Source of the DNA: Emergencia timonensis
Lineage (GTDB): Bacteria; Bacillota; Clostridia; Peptostreptococcales; Anaerovoracaceae
NCBI RefSeq assembly: GCF_900086585.1
Contig: NZ_FLKM01000009.1
Span: forward strand, 1,178,001 to 1,242,000
Direction of reading: 5' to 3'
DNA: 64,000 bases
Of this stretch, positions 27,553 to 35,734 are shown one piece after another; the first letter of the stretch is position 1, and every line of letters begins with the position of its first letter. Under the pieces are notes generated by a model. That model had not been told where the DNA came from. It saw only the letters and a list, made by a program, of their open reading frames with translations, and did not search any database. Made by a program: the position numbers and the translations under genes.

Positions 27553-27812
27553 AGATTGTGGCAAAACCGATAGATGTAATTGCTACATTTAGCGATAATA
27601 AAAAACCAATACCATATAAATTTAAATTTTTTCGAGATTCGGGGGATAAAATAGAGGTGTATGTGGACAAAATAGTAACCGTTGAAGAAAGCAAGCTTGC
27701 AGGAATCGACACATTAATTTATACTTGTGAGTCAAAAGTACTTGACGAAAGCAGGCTTTATCAGTTAAAATATGTAATCGAGCAGTACCGATGGGAATTA
27801 TATAAAATATAG
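27549..27812 (+). CDS. Small protein co-transcribed with the Y-family polymerase
   Basis: 87 residues, starting with a GTG at 27549 that overlaps the polymerase stop by four bases, with GGGAGG upstream. The sequence is mixed alpha/beta with strands such as YKFKFFRD and KIEVYVDKIV, then a carboxy helix DESRLYQLKYVIEQYRWELYKI. It occupies the place where YolD-like proteins accompany UvrX/DinB in bacilli, but I do not see a YolD signature. It is probably part of the SOS operon. The function is unknown. Confidence 0.75.
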   Translation: MKIVAKPIDVIATFSDNKKPIPYKFKFFRDSGDKIEVYVDKIVTVEESKLAGIDTLIYTCESKVLDESRLYQLKYVIEQYRWELYKI

Positions 27813-27945
27813 ACTGCAATTGCTGTATATATAGGATTCCGAAAATACGCTCTAAAAAAATCCAATAAAGTTGGAAAAAAGTTGTTGACAATCGTTGGAT
27901 GATTTGGTAATATATTTCTTGCAGCGATTTGAAACAAACTCGCGT

Positions 27946-28022
27946 GGCGGTGTAGCTTAGTTGGCTAGAGCGTCCGGTTCATACCCGGAAGGTCGGTGGT
28001 TCGACTCCACTCGCCGCTACCA
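27946..28022 (+). tRNA. tRNA-Met (CAT), elongator type
   Basis: A complete cloverleaf with acceptor GGCGGTG/CGCCGCT, anticodon CAT at 27980-27982, GGTTCGA T-loop and encoded CCA. The acceptor starts GGCGG rather than the CGCGGGG of initiator tRNAs. Confidence 0.93.
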
Positions 28023-28031
28023 TTTTTTTAT

Positions 28032-28107
28032 GGGCGTTTAGCTCAGCTGGGAGAGCATCTGCCTTACAAGCAGAGGGTCATAGGTTCGAGCCCTATAACG
28101 CCCACCA
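28032..28107 (+). tRNA. tRNA-Val (TAC)
   Basis: Acceptor GGGCGTT pairs with AACGCCC. The anticodon loop CTTACAA carries TAC (28065-28067). Encoded CCA. Confidence 0.95.
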
Positions 28108-28200
28108 TTGTTTCAAATCGAAGCAAACAAAACGTGCAGGGAATTTGTTTGAATTGCGAGCAGTAATACGGCAGTTCAGCAAATTAACAAGCATGGATGC

Positions 28201-28277
28201 GGCCTGGTAGTTCAGTTGGTTAGAATGCCAGCCTGTCACGCTGGAGGTCGACGGTTCGAGCCCGTTCCAGGTCGCCA
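28201..28277 (+). tRNA. tRNA-Asp (GTC)
   Basis: Acceptor GGCCTGG pairs with CCAGGTC (one G-T). Anticodon GTC is in the loop CTGTCAC. Encoded CCA with discriminator G. Confidence 0.95.
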
Positions 28278-28418
28278 ATTTTTAAAAAATTTACATGAAT
28301 GTTTTGCATTCTGTAAAGAAGTGTGCTAAAATATTTATTGCAAATGTTGAGCACAATATGTATGTGACAATGAATTGCAAAATTTTAGCAACAAAAGCGT
28401 AGATTACGCATACAATAT

Positions 28419-28495
28419 GGTGGGTATCGTCAAGTGGTTAAGACACAGGGTTGTGGCTCCTGTATACGTGGGTTCGAATCCCACTATCCACCCCA
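28419..28495 (+). tRNA. tRNA-His (GTG)
   Basis: Acceptor with the extra 5' G (28419) pairing C at 28492. Anticodon GTG in TTGTGGC. Encoded CCA. Confidence 0.95.
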
Positions 28496-28502
28496 TAAAC
28501 GT

Positions 28503-28577
28503 TGGGGTATCGCCAAGCGGTAAGGCAATGGATTCTGATTCCATCATGCGCAGGTTCGAATCCTGCTACCCTAGCCA
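28503..28577 (+). tRNA. tRNA-Gln (CTG)
   Basis: Acceptor TGGGGTA pairs with TACCCTA. Anticodon CTG at 28535-28537. Encoded CCA. Confidence 0.95.
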
Positions 28578-28612
28578 ACAATTAGGATGCTGATTCAGCG
28601 TCCTATACATAT

Positions 28613-28687
<75 letters not shown>

Positions 28688-28690
28688 TAA

Positions 28691-28727
28691 AATTGCGAGA
28701 TGCATTTTGCGTCTCGCAATTTTTTTA
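28691..28727 (+). terminator. Terminator of the tRNA cluster
   Basis: AATTGCGAGA (28691-28700) pairs with TCTCGCAATT (28712-28721), followed by T7. Confidence 0.88.
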
Positions 28728-28798
28728 GGTGATAGTCAAGTTAAGAGAAAGTAAACGGCAACAAACTTTGTCAGCGTCATAACAAGCTTTTTCATTTT

Positions 28799-29400
28799 TT
28801 ATTTCAGCTTTTTCTTTTCTTCCTCGCGCTGAATTTGCTTAATGCTTTTCTCAGGAGTAGGAAGATCCTCCGGCATCGTACCACCGAGTTCTTTTATAGT
28901 CTGTCTGACTTTCTTACCTACATCATATTGCGTCTGATTTGCGTTTTCTTTGCGGCATCAGCAAGTGCTTTATTATGTTCGACCATTTCGCTACGTATAG
29001 CAAGCTGCTTCTGATTATCAGAAAGCTCTTCATATCATGGAGTTCCTACTTTCTAGTCTGCACGGCAAAGTATGTTTGCGCAAGAGCGATAACCTTTTTT
29101 CGGGAATCGCCATTTTGGGCAATAATGTCATCTATCTCACGTGGCTATACCGGTAGTTACTATTTTGTTGATGCCAACAAAATAGTCATTTTCAACGTTT
29201 CCGGTATTTCTACAAGCAGCTTTTGCTTTATCAATTACTTTTACAAAATTTCTCCACTCTTTATACTGAAGCACTTCCTGCAGTTCTCTTGCAAGCCAGT
29301 ATTCTTCACCATCTTCATCTGTGTGTTTGACATCTTCGAATAATTTTTCTCTGTTATCAGTTTCGATGCCACTCTTTTCATCATCAAAAAAGTTTCCCAT
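28799..29400 (-). pseudogene. dinD: Decayed DinD-like (DNA damage-inducible protein D) gene
   Basis: The upstream part still encodes 87 residues from ATG 29400, with EEYWLARELQEVLQYKEWRNFVKVIDKAK in pieces, the BRO-N/DinD amino-terminal pattern, then stops. Below it, other frames continue the family: AQNGDSRKKVIALAQTYFAVQT, an in-frame TAG after RK, then LSDNQKQLAIRSEMVEHNK, and finally MPEDLPTPEKSIKQIQ before the original TAA at 28799. The gene has therefore suffered an internal deletion, frameshifts and a stop. It lies just past the tRNA terminator. Confidence 0.8.
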
Positions 29401-29486
29401 TTCATTACTTCTTCTGCTTCCCTAACTAATAAACATTGTTGTACATGTTTTATAGGGGATAATTCCCTCTATAGATTCACCTATGT

Positions 29487-30395
29487 TTATAAATCCTCAA
29501 GAACATCCCAAAAATCAATCTCATTTACAATTTTGATTTTACCTCCAGCTTTACGCAAATCTACAGCCTGCTCAATTTTACGCCCGTAACAGGAGTAAGC
29601 CCAACATGGGTTTCCGGCATTTCCAACAATGAGGTAATCAGTGTTTTTTGTAACTCGGTCATTATATGTACCACCGTTATTTGTTACGATTTCGGAAATT
29701 TTTTGTCTGGTAGCATTGAGAGACTTGCCGGTAAAGCAGAAGACCCTGTCAGCGAAATCAATTTCTTGGCATATCATGCACACACCTGAAATGGTATATT
29801 TCTCCTTGAGTTGATCAAGTTGAGGTTGATTGATATTATAGGACATAGACGTATCGATAAATTCGCCAATGAAGGCCATAAGCATTTCACGTTCTTCGGT
29901 GGTTATAACACCGTCCAGAAGAATTGCAGATACAAGACTTTCGATTTCGTCAAATGGATAGCATCCGGAAAGAAAAGAGTTGGCAGTCAACCATGTTTGC
30001 AGATGTTTTATCTCCTCATTTGTCAATTCTCCATCGGCCATAATACCATGTAAAAGGCCGAATAAAAATTGTATTGAAGAGGTTGTTAAATCATAGTACG
30101 ATGCATCAGAAACAAAGTTGTTGCAGAGCCAGATAATATCGCTTGATTCTTCCAAGCTTATCACGCCATCTGCATAAGCAGATCGTATCATTGGAATGAG
30201 TTCATTGAATGGATGCTTGTTAATTAAGTGTTCATGAAGCAAGCACCAATTTGATAGTTCTTGTATCTCGTCTTCACTAATCTTAGCATCCGTCGTGATA
30301 CCTGCCACAATCCCACTTAGCGTATTAACCGCCTTGTGTAGTTCCGCAGGTCCAGTAAATCTTCTGTAATCGCTGATTTCTTGCAATTTTGTCAT
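29487..30395 (-). CDS. TerB-like repeat protein with carboxy-terminal BRCT domain
   Basis: 302 residues from the second of two ATG codons, after GGAGG. Residues about 20-195 contain three helical repeats with acidic turns such as TTDAKISEDEIQEL, YADGVISLEESSDI and LLDGVITTEEREML. These resemble TerB or EF-hand-like loops. Residues about 210-300 form a BRCT domain (FCFTGKSLNATRQKISEIV, NNGGTYNDRVTKNTDYLIVG) like that at the end of NAD-dependent DNA ligase. A cysteine pair CMIC precedes it. Such proteins may respond to DNA damage or act in phage defence, but no function is proven. Confidence 0.82.
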   Translation of the reverse strand: MTKLQEISDYRRFTGPAELHKAVNTLSGIVAGITTDAKISEDEIQELSNWCLLHEHLINKHPFNELIPMIRSAYADGVISLEESSDIIWLCNNFVSDASYYDLTTSSIQFLFGLLHGIMADGELTNEEIKHLQTWLTANSFLSGCYPFDEIESLVSAILLDGVITTEEREMLMAFIGEFIDTSMSYNINQPQLDQLKEKYTISGVCMICQEIDFADRVFCFTGKSLNATRQKISEIVTNNGGTYNDRVTKNTDYLIVGNAGNPCWAYSCYGRKIEQAVDLRKAGGKIKIVNEIDFWDVLEDL

Positions 30396-30599
30396 CATAT
30401 ATCCTCCTATTTTTATACCTAAATGTTACAATAACCTTGTTGCTATTTACGCCACATTTAATGCGTCAAATATTATTATCGTACATATGACATTTCCTTC
30501 ATTTGGTTCTCCGTGCTCTCTTTAATTATAACAAAATGTGGAACGTTTTAACACCATGAAATTGTTTATAGCGCTTTCTCATAAAGCAGTAAATCTTCT

Positions 30600-30743
30600 A
30601 TCAGTGATGGGGATGCCTATGGATATAAAAAAATTGCTTTCCTGCTGACCGCGATGGATTCAGACAGTCTCAGGAAAACGGCAGAGAAGCTGGGTTACAC
30701 ACAGGTAGGGGGTTCCTTTGAAATCAATGAGTGGATATCTTGA
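30600..30743 (+). pseudogene. Short coding remnant of unknown origin
   Basis: The frame ending at TGA 30741-30743 reads AYGYKKIAFLLTAM then DSDSLRKTAEKLGY and TQVGGSFEINEWIS. This looks like real protein sequence but has no start region or ribosome site. The family is not recognised. The rest of 30400-31000 holds no gene that I can support. Confidence 0.3.
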
Positions 30744-31005
30744 CGGAAGATTTATTTTTCGTAATCCTGCTTGCAGGAAAAGTAACCTTATTGCAAACTT
30801 TGCATTTCACTGAAAGAGGAAAAAAGGGATGAATGGCTGATCAGTACATTTCTCAGGTGCCTAAAGGAGACAGCCGGAAACGACTGTCAGCATGGATACT
30901 ATCAATTAAAAAGATAAACCATTTGTGTATTCTTATATCCCTTTTATAGGATCTGTGCTAAACTGTAAACAGCAAAAGATTAGTGAAGCGAAGGAGGAGA
31001 TACCA

Positions 31006-31929
31006 ATGAAATTAGCAACGATTCGTTATCAGGACAATGTCCATGCAGGGCTGGTCAAAGACGGGAATTTCTACAGTTTTCAGGGAATTGACGAGAGATT
31101 GCCTAACGACATGATAGAATTTATCGAGAAATATGAGGATTGCAGACCCCTTATTGAGGAAAAGCTGGAGCAGACCACGCCGACATGCAGCGTCAATGAG
31201 GCAAAGTTTCTGTCGCCGCTTCCAAGACCGAGGACGTTCAGAGACTTTATGAGCTTCGAAGAGCACGTCATCAACAGCGGTGAGGCTGCCGGTTTTGACG
31301 ATGTCACCATGAAAAACATGCTCGCAGTCTGGCGCAGACTGCCTGCTTTCTACTTTTCTAACACCAACGTTTTCTTTGGCCCCGATGAGCCGATCAAAAT
31401 GCATCCGCATTCGCAGCGCTTTGATATGGAGTTCGAGATTGCAGTCGTCATCGGAAAAGAGGGCATCAACATCTCCAAGGATGAGGCCTCGGATTACATC
31501 TTTGGCATGACGATTCTGAACGACTGGAGTGCCAGGGACATTCAGATGGAAGAGATGCAGATGCAGCTGGGACCGGCAAAGGGCAAGGATTATGCCAATT
31601 CCATGGGGCCAGTCATCGTCACCATGGACGAGCTGCAAAAGTACGCACTGCCCGACGATCCATCAAAATACGATATGGCGACAAAGCTGTACCGCAACGG
31701 GGAGCTGATCAGAGAGAACAACACGAAGTCTATCTACCACACTTACTGTGACTTGATCGCCTATTCCTCGCGCGAAACGAAGATCTACCCGGGCGATGTG
31801 CTGGGCTCCGGAACCATTGGCGGCGGCGCTATGTTGGAATATATGGGCAAGCAGCCTTTTGTCCATGCAGGTGACAAAATCGATATGGAAGTAGAAGGCA
31901 TCGGCACCTTGAAGATGTCCGTAATATAG
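31006..31929 (+). CDS. Fumarylacetoacetate hydrolase (FAH) family protein
   Basis: 307 residues from ATG 31006, with AAGGAGGAG upstream; the open frame extends further 5' without a ribosome site. The FAH fold marks are the metal-binding MEFEIAVVIGKEG (Glu pair), NDWSARDIQ, GPAKGKDYANSMGP and the closing YPGDVLGSGTIGGG. Members cleave or decarboxylate acylpyruvates and 2-hydroxy-diene acids. The long insert with a KGKDYANSMGP motif is the FahA/arylesterase-like subtype. It is followed by guaA, which has a similar TGTGCTAAACT upstream element. Confidence 0.9.
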   Translation: MKLATIRYQDNVHAGLVKDGNFYSFQGIDERLPNDMIEFIEKYEDCRPLIEEKLEQTTPTCSVNEAKFLSPLPRPRTFRDFMSFEEHVINSGEAAGFDDVTMKNMLAVWRRLPAFYFSNTNVFFGPDEPIKMHPHSQRFDMEFEIAVVIGKEGINISKDEASDYIFGMTILNDWSARDIQMEEMQMQLGPAKGKDYANSMGPVIVTMDELQKYALPDDPSKYDMATKLYRNGELIRENNTKSIYHTYCDLIAYSSRETKIYPGDVLGSGTIGGGAMLEYMGKQPFVHAGDKIDMEVEGIGTLKMSVI

Positions 31930-32005
31930 GGCGGTCAAATTTTTGTTCCGCTGGCAGCCAATTTGTGCTAAACTAGAAACAGATTAAACAAGAGGAGAAA
32001 TGCTT

Positions 32006-33298
32006 ATGAAACAAGATATGATTGTAATATTAGATTTAGGAAGTAGTGAGAATACAGCACTGGCAAGAGAAATCCGTGCTCTCGGCGTATACAGTGAGAT
32101 TTACCCTCACGATATTACAAAGGAGGAGCTGCAGAAGCTGCCTAACGTAAAGGGCGTGATTTTGTTCGGCGGTGAACATCGCAATGTAGACGGCAAAGAC
32201 ATCGATGTTCTGCCGGAAATTTATGATGCCGGATATCCTGTCATGGCCATCGACCATGCACCAGCCCTCTGTGAGACCAAGCTGGCGGCGATGCCGACAG
32301 AGGAGCAGCTTCGCGGATTCGTCTTTGACATCTGCAAAGCGGACACCAACTGGAATATGAAGAATTTCGTCGCTGATCAGATTGAGTTGATTAAAGAGCA
32401 GGTAGGCGACCGCAAGGTCTTGCTGGCGCTGTCCGGCGGCGTGGACAGTTCTGTGGTAGCGGCGCTTTTGATTAAAGCCATCGGCAAGCAGCTCGTCTGC
32501 GTTCACGTCAACCACGGCCTTATGCGAAAAGGGGAGTCAGAGAGCGTGATCGAGGTGTTCAAGAACCAGATGGACGCCAACCTGGTCTATGTTGACGCCA
32601 GCGAAAGGTTTCTCGGAAAACTGGCGGGCGTCGAGGATCCGGAGCAGAAGCGCAAGATTATCGGAGCGGAGTTTATCCGCGTATTTGAAGAGGAAGCCCG
32701 AAAGCTTTCCGGTATCGATTTCCTGGCACAGGGAACCATCTATCCTGACATCGTAGAGAGTGGAACTAAGACAGCAAAGGTGGTAAAATCCCACCACAAC
32801 GTTGGCGGACTTCCGGAAGACCTGGCGTTTGAGCTGGTTGAGCCGCTTCGCCAACTGTTCAAGGACGAAGTGAGAGCCTGCGGCGTGGAATTGGGACTGC
32901 CGTATGACATGGTTTATCGTCAGCCGTTCCCGGGACCTGGACTGGGCGTTCGCTGCCTGGGCGCGATCACAAGGGACAGGCTTGAGGCTGTGCGCGAATC
33001 CGATGCGATCCTCCGCGAAGAGTTTGCAAAGGCCGGACTGGACAAGAAGGTATGGCAGTATTTCACCATCGTTCCGGATTTCAAGTCTGTAGGGGTGAAG
33101 AACAATGCCAGAAGTTTCGAATATCCGGTCATCATCCGTGCCGTCAATACCATAGACGCCATGACTGCGACCATCGAGGATATCGACTGGCCGATCTTAC
33201 ATAAGATTACAGACCGCATCCTGGCAGAGGTCGAAGGGGTCAATAGAGTTTGTTACGATATGACGCCAAAACCGTGCGGGACCATTGAGTGGGAATGA
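32006..33298 (+). CDS. guaA: GMP synthase with shortened, degenerate glutaminase domain
   Basis: 430 residues from ATG 32006 (GAGGAG upstream). The ATP pyrophosphatase core is complete: ALSGGVDSSVVAAL at 141-154, SHHNVGGLPEDL, and the closing GMPS dimerisation domain ending CYDMTPKPCGTIEWE. The amino-terminal amidotransferase domain is only about 105 residues instead of roughly 190. Where others have GICYGMQ it reads AIDHAPA, and the catalytic His-Glu part is missing. The enzyme should still make GMP from XMP and ammonia, but glutamine use would need another subunit. No frameshift explains the loss, since the junction LRGFVFDIC continues in frame. Confidence 0.93.
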   Translation: MKQDMIVILDLGSSENTALAREIRALGVYSEIYPHDITKEELQKLPNVKGVILFGGEHRNVDGKDIDVLPEIYDAGYPVMAIDHAPALCETKLAAMPTEEQLRGFVFDICKADTNWNMKNFVADQIELIKEQVGDRKVLLALSGGVDSSVVAALLIKAIGKQLVCVHVNHGLMRKGESESVIEVFKNQMDANLVYVDASERFLGKLAGVEDPEQKRKIIGAEFIRVFEEEARKLSGIDFLAQGTIYPDIVESGTKTAKVVKSHHNVGGLPEDLAFELVEPLRQLFKDEVRACGVELGLPYDMVYRQPFPGPGLGVRCLGAITRDRLEAVRESDAILREEFAKAGLDKKVWQYFTIVPDFKSVGVKNNARSFEYPVIIRAVNTIDAMTATIEDIDWPILHKITDRILAEVEGVNRVCYDMTPKPCGTIEWE

Positions 33299-33343
33299 TA
33301 AATATTGAAATTTTAACGTTTATAGCGTAGAATATGAAAAATG

Positions 33344-33390
33344 GGCAGCCATGAATTACTGAAAAACAGTAATCGTGGCTGCCTGCTTTT
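33344..33390 (+). terminator. guaA terminator
   Basis: GGCAGCCA (33344-33351) pairs with the TGGCTGCC ending at 33383, with an inner TTACTG/CAGTAA. T6 follows. Confidence 0.85.
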
Positions 33391-33588
33391 TTGCAACATA
33401 AGGAACATTGTTTGAAGGGCGTACTATCTATACGATGAAGCTGTGAATCGTTATATTTTGAAAATTTTACCGAACTTATGTAATCTAATCTCAACAAAAG
33501 CAGCCATAGAAATTGTAAAAACTCATAATTCCATGTATAATGAAGATGAAATACCTGAGTATAAAAACTTAAATTTGAGGAGCGTATT

Positions 33589-34518
33589 ATGGAAACATTT
33601 GATTTTACTTATGAATTGCCTGATAATTTTCATAAGCGTGTGGTTCAATTACTGCAACAGATTAGTAGTATTGATTGTGCAGAAGCATTTCAACGATGTA
33701 ACGTTGAGTACGAGGTCATTGATTTTGCCTATTATGCTGGGCTAAAAGGTGACAATTGGAATAAAAAGGCGGTTGATTTTACTCTTGAGGGATTAAAAGA
33801 CGATATATCAATATTACAATCTGAAGATAGCAAGCTAAAAGAAGCAATAGAAAAAGCACTTAAGCCGAATGAGTCGGGTTATCTTGTCCGAAAAGTCTTT
33901 TATTTTGATGGAGATATTTCTTTTGGAGGAACAAGAGTATCTCTGTCAAATGAGAAAAGACTAAATGATGATATAGAGACTTCTAATAATGTGCTTGGTG
34001 ATTTGATACAAATAGGTGAGCGTATATGTTTAAACAATTTATTCAACGCCTCAAGTACTGAAAATAGTATTAATGACTATTTTAGAGATATGCTTACTAT
34101 TAAGGAATACAATGAAGTAAAAGATCAAACTCGTCACGGCACGTCAATAAATCAAAAAGATGCTGGAGAGGTTGATATATTATTAACCAAAGATGGAAGA
34201 GAAATTGCAATATTTGAAGGATTGAAGTTAGACAGTGTGGATAAATCATATATTGATAAACATATAATTAAAGCTATTATCAATTATAATGCGTTAGGTA
34301 CAGCGACATTTATTGTCGCTTATGTTAACTCGAAAAATTTTAAATCGTTTTGGGATAGATATTCTAATTACATTAAATTTTACGAATTTCCACTTCAAAT
34401 AAAGAAATCGTTCAGTATATTAGCTCATCCAAATGCAGCGACTCGTATAGCAACTCTAATTCTTACAAGGGATGGATTTGACTTTCCGGTGTATTTTATT
34501 GCTCTTAAGATAAGTTAG
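33589..34518 (+). CDS. Orphan protein with a nuclease-like D...ExxK motif
   Basis: 309 residues, AT-rich, with a GAGGAG site. No certain family. Residues 1-160 are predicted helical. The segment GTSINQKDAGEVDILL, then IAIFEGLKL (Asp196, Glu210, Lys213), resembles the D-ExK core found in effector domains that read as xxxDLxI...xxIIEAxxL in STAND-type defence proteins. A predicted strand-helix-strand pattern follows. It lies beside abortive-infection genes and relics, so a defence role is plausible. This is an inference from motif and context, not a family match. Confidence 0.55.
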   Translation: METFDFTYELPDNFHKRVVQLLQQISSIDCAEAFQRCNVEYEVIDFAYYAGLKGDNWNKKAVDFTLEGLKDDISILQSEDSKLKEAIEKALKPNESGYLVRKVFYFDGDISFGGTRVSLSNEKRLNDDIETSNNVLGDLIQIGERICLNNLFNASSTENSINDYFRDMLTIKEYNEVKDQTRHGTSINQKDAGEVDILLTKDGREIAIFEGLKLDSVDKSYIDKHIIKAIINYNALGTATFIVAYVNSKNFKSFWDRYSNYIKFYEFPLQIKKSFSILAHPNAATRIATLILTRDGFDFPVYFIALKIS

Positions 34519-34616
34519 TACTACAAATTTCTGTTTATTGGTAAAGTGCTTAAGGGCTAATTTCATGTTAAAAGTAACTTTTTGCATTTGCGTTTGAACA
34601 GAGAGGGGGAGGCGCT

Positions 34617-34919
34617 GTGACAACAAAAATCTATACGGTTTCGGAAATTCAGAAACTCCTGCTTTCAATCTTTCTAGAGTATGATGTCAAGCGTGCTGTT
34701 CTTTTTGGTGCTTAAAGGAAGTCTTTAGCTACAGCGAGTAGTGATGTAGATTTGCTAGTGGACGGTGGCCTTAGGGGGCTTAAATTTATCGGCCTGTCTG
34801 AAAAGGTGAGAGAAGTATTAGACAAAGAAATAGATATATTTGATATTACCCATATTGAGCCGCATTCCTAAATTGATTATGAGATAAAGAATACAGGGGT
34901 GCTATTGTATGAAAGATAG
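34617..34919 (+). pseudogene. MNT-type nucleotidyltransferase antitoxin gene with two in-frame stops
   Basis: From GTG 34617 (GAGGGGGAGG upstream) the frame runs to TAG 34919 as 101 codons but is interrupted by TAA at 34713-34715 and TAA at 34869-34871. Read through, it gives AVLFGA, SSDVDLLVDGGLRGLKF, EIDIFDITHIE and IDYEIKNTGVLLYE. These are the signatures of minimal nucleotidyltransferases (MntA antitoxins of the HEPN/MNT system), with the GxG-DxD catalytic core. The usual HEPN toxin gene is not present on either side. Confidence 0.8.
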
Positions 34920-35001
34920 AAAGTTGAAATCGTTTTAGATGGCAGGTAATCTATGAGATTGCCTGCTATCTTTAGCTTATCTTATATTTATCAGTAGCAC
35001 A

Positions 35002-35093
35002 ACTTTATCCGCTCTTTTGAAAATAAGAACGAGAAGTAATGTTGACAAACCTTCTCTTTCTACGTATAATGATATTACATTACTTTATCCGCT
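35002..35093 (+). promoter_or_regulatory. Consensus promoter flanked by 12-bp direct repeats before abiEi
   Basis: A perfect -35 TTGACA (35042-35047) and -10 TATAAT (35065-35070) are 17 bp apart. ACTTTATCCGCT occurs at 35002-35013 and again at 35082-35093, one copy on each side of the promoter. AbiEi antitoxins bind repeats at their own promoter and repress it, so these are good operator candidates. Confidence 0.7.
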
Positions 35094-35134
35094 GTTTGAT
35101 CTATTAGAGGAAAGAATGATGTAGGTGTTTAGGA

Positions 35135-35734
35135 ATGAAAGATACTACCGAATACAAAAAAATATTTGATCAATACGGTGGCATGATGCGGACGAAAGAG
35201 CTTCAGGCAGAGAATATCCTGTACCGGCCACTGCAAAAACTGATTGAACAAGGCCATGTAGAAAAAATCCGCTACGGTTATTATCAATGGGTCGATTACG
35301 AGGACTTTAGTGAAGTCGACATCGTGATCCGCCTATTCCCGGATGCGATCCTATGTTTTGATACTGCACTGCGGTATTACGGATATAGTGACCGTACTCC
35401 CGCCGATTGGCACCTGGCCGTCAGCAAAGATTCTGGTAAATCGCGGTTCAAAATCGACTACCCATTTGTGAAGCCGTATTATGTGGAGCCCGCGCTTTTG
35501 CAACTTGGACTGACTACCGGCGAGATTGACGGACATGAAGTTCGCATCTACGATAAAGACCGTCTGATCTGCGATTGTTTGCGATATCGCAACAAGATGG
35601 ACAAAGAAATTTTCAATAAAGCGATACAGAACTACATTGCAGATCCAAGTAAGCGTATTCCCAAACTATTGGAGTATGCTGAGGCACTGCGGGTCAAAAA
35701 GACCGCAAAAGATTTGATAGGAGTGTGGCTATAA
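35135..35734 (+). CDS. abiEi: AbiEi-type antitoxin of a type IV toxin-antitoxin system
   Basis: 199 residues. The amino-terminal winged helix (YGGMMRTKELQAENILYRPLQKLI) and the following AbiEi_1-type segments, such as the FPDAILCFDTALRYYG and YDKDRLICDCLRYRNKMD motifs, match the transcriptional-regulator antitoxin of AbiE systems. AbiEi represses its own promoter and counteracts AbiEii without direct binding. The stop overlaps the next start (TAATG). The strong consensus promoter upstream with direct repeats fits autoregulation. Confidence 0.88.
   Translation: MKDTTEYKKIFDQYGGMMRTKELQAENILYRPLQKLIEQGHVEKIRYGYYQWVDYEDFSEVDIVIRLFPDAILCFDTALRYYGYSDRTPADWHLAVSKDSGKSRFKIDYPFVKPYYVEPALLQLGLTTGEIDGHEVRIYDKDRLICDCLRYRNKMDKEIFNKAIQNYIADPSKRIPKLLEYAEALRVKKTAKDLIGVWL

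Noticed and set aside
34617..34919. Complete HEPN/MNT toxin-antitoxin module
   Set aside because: The MNT frame has two stops and no HEPN gene is found on either side.
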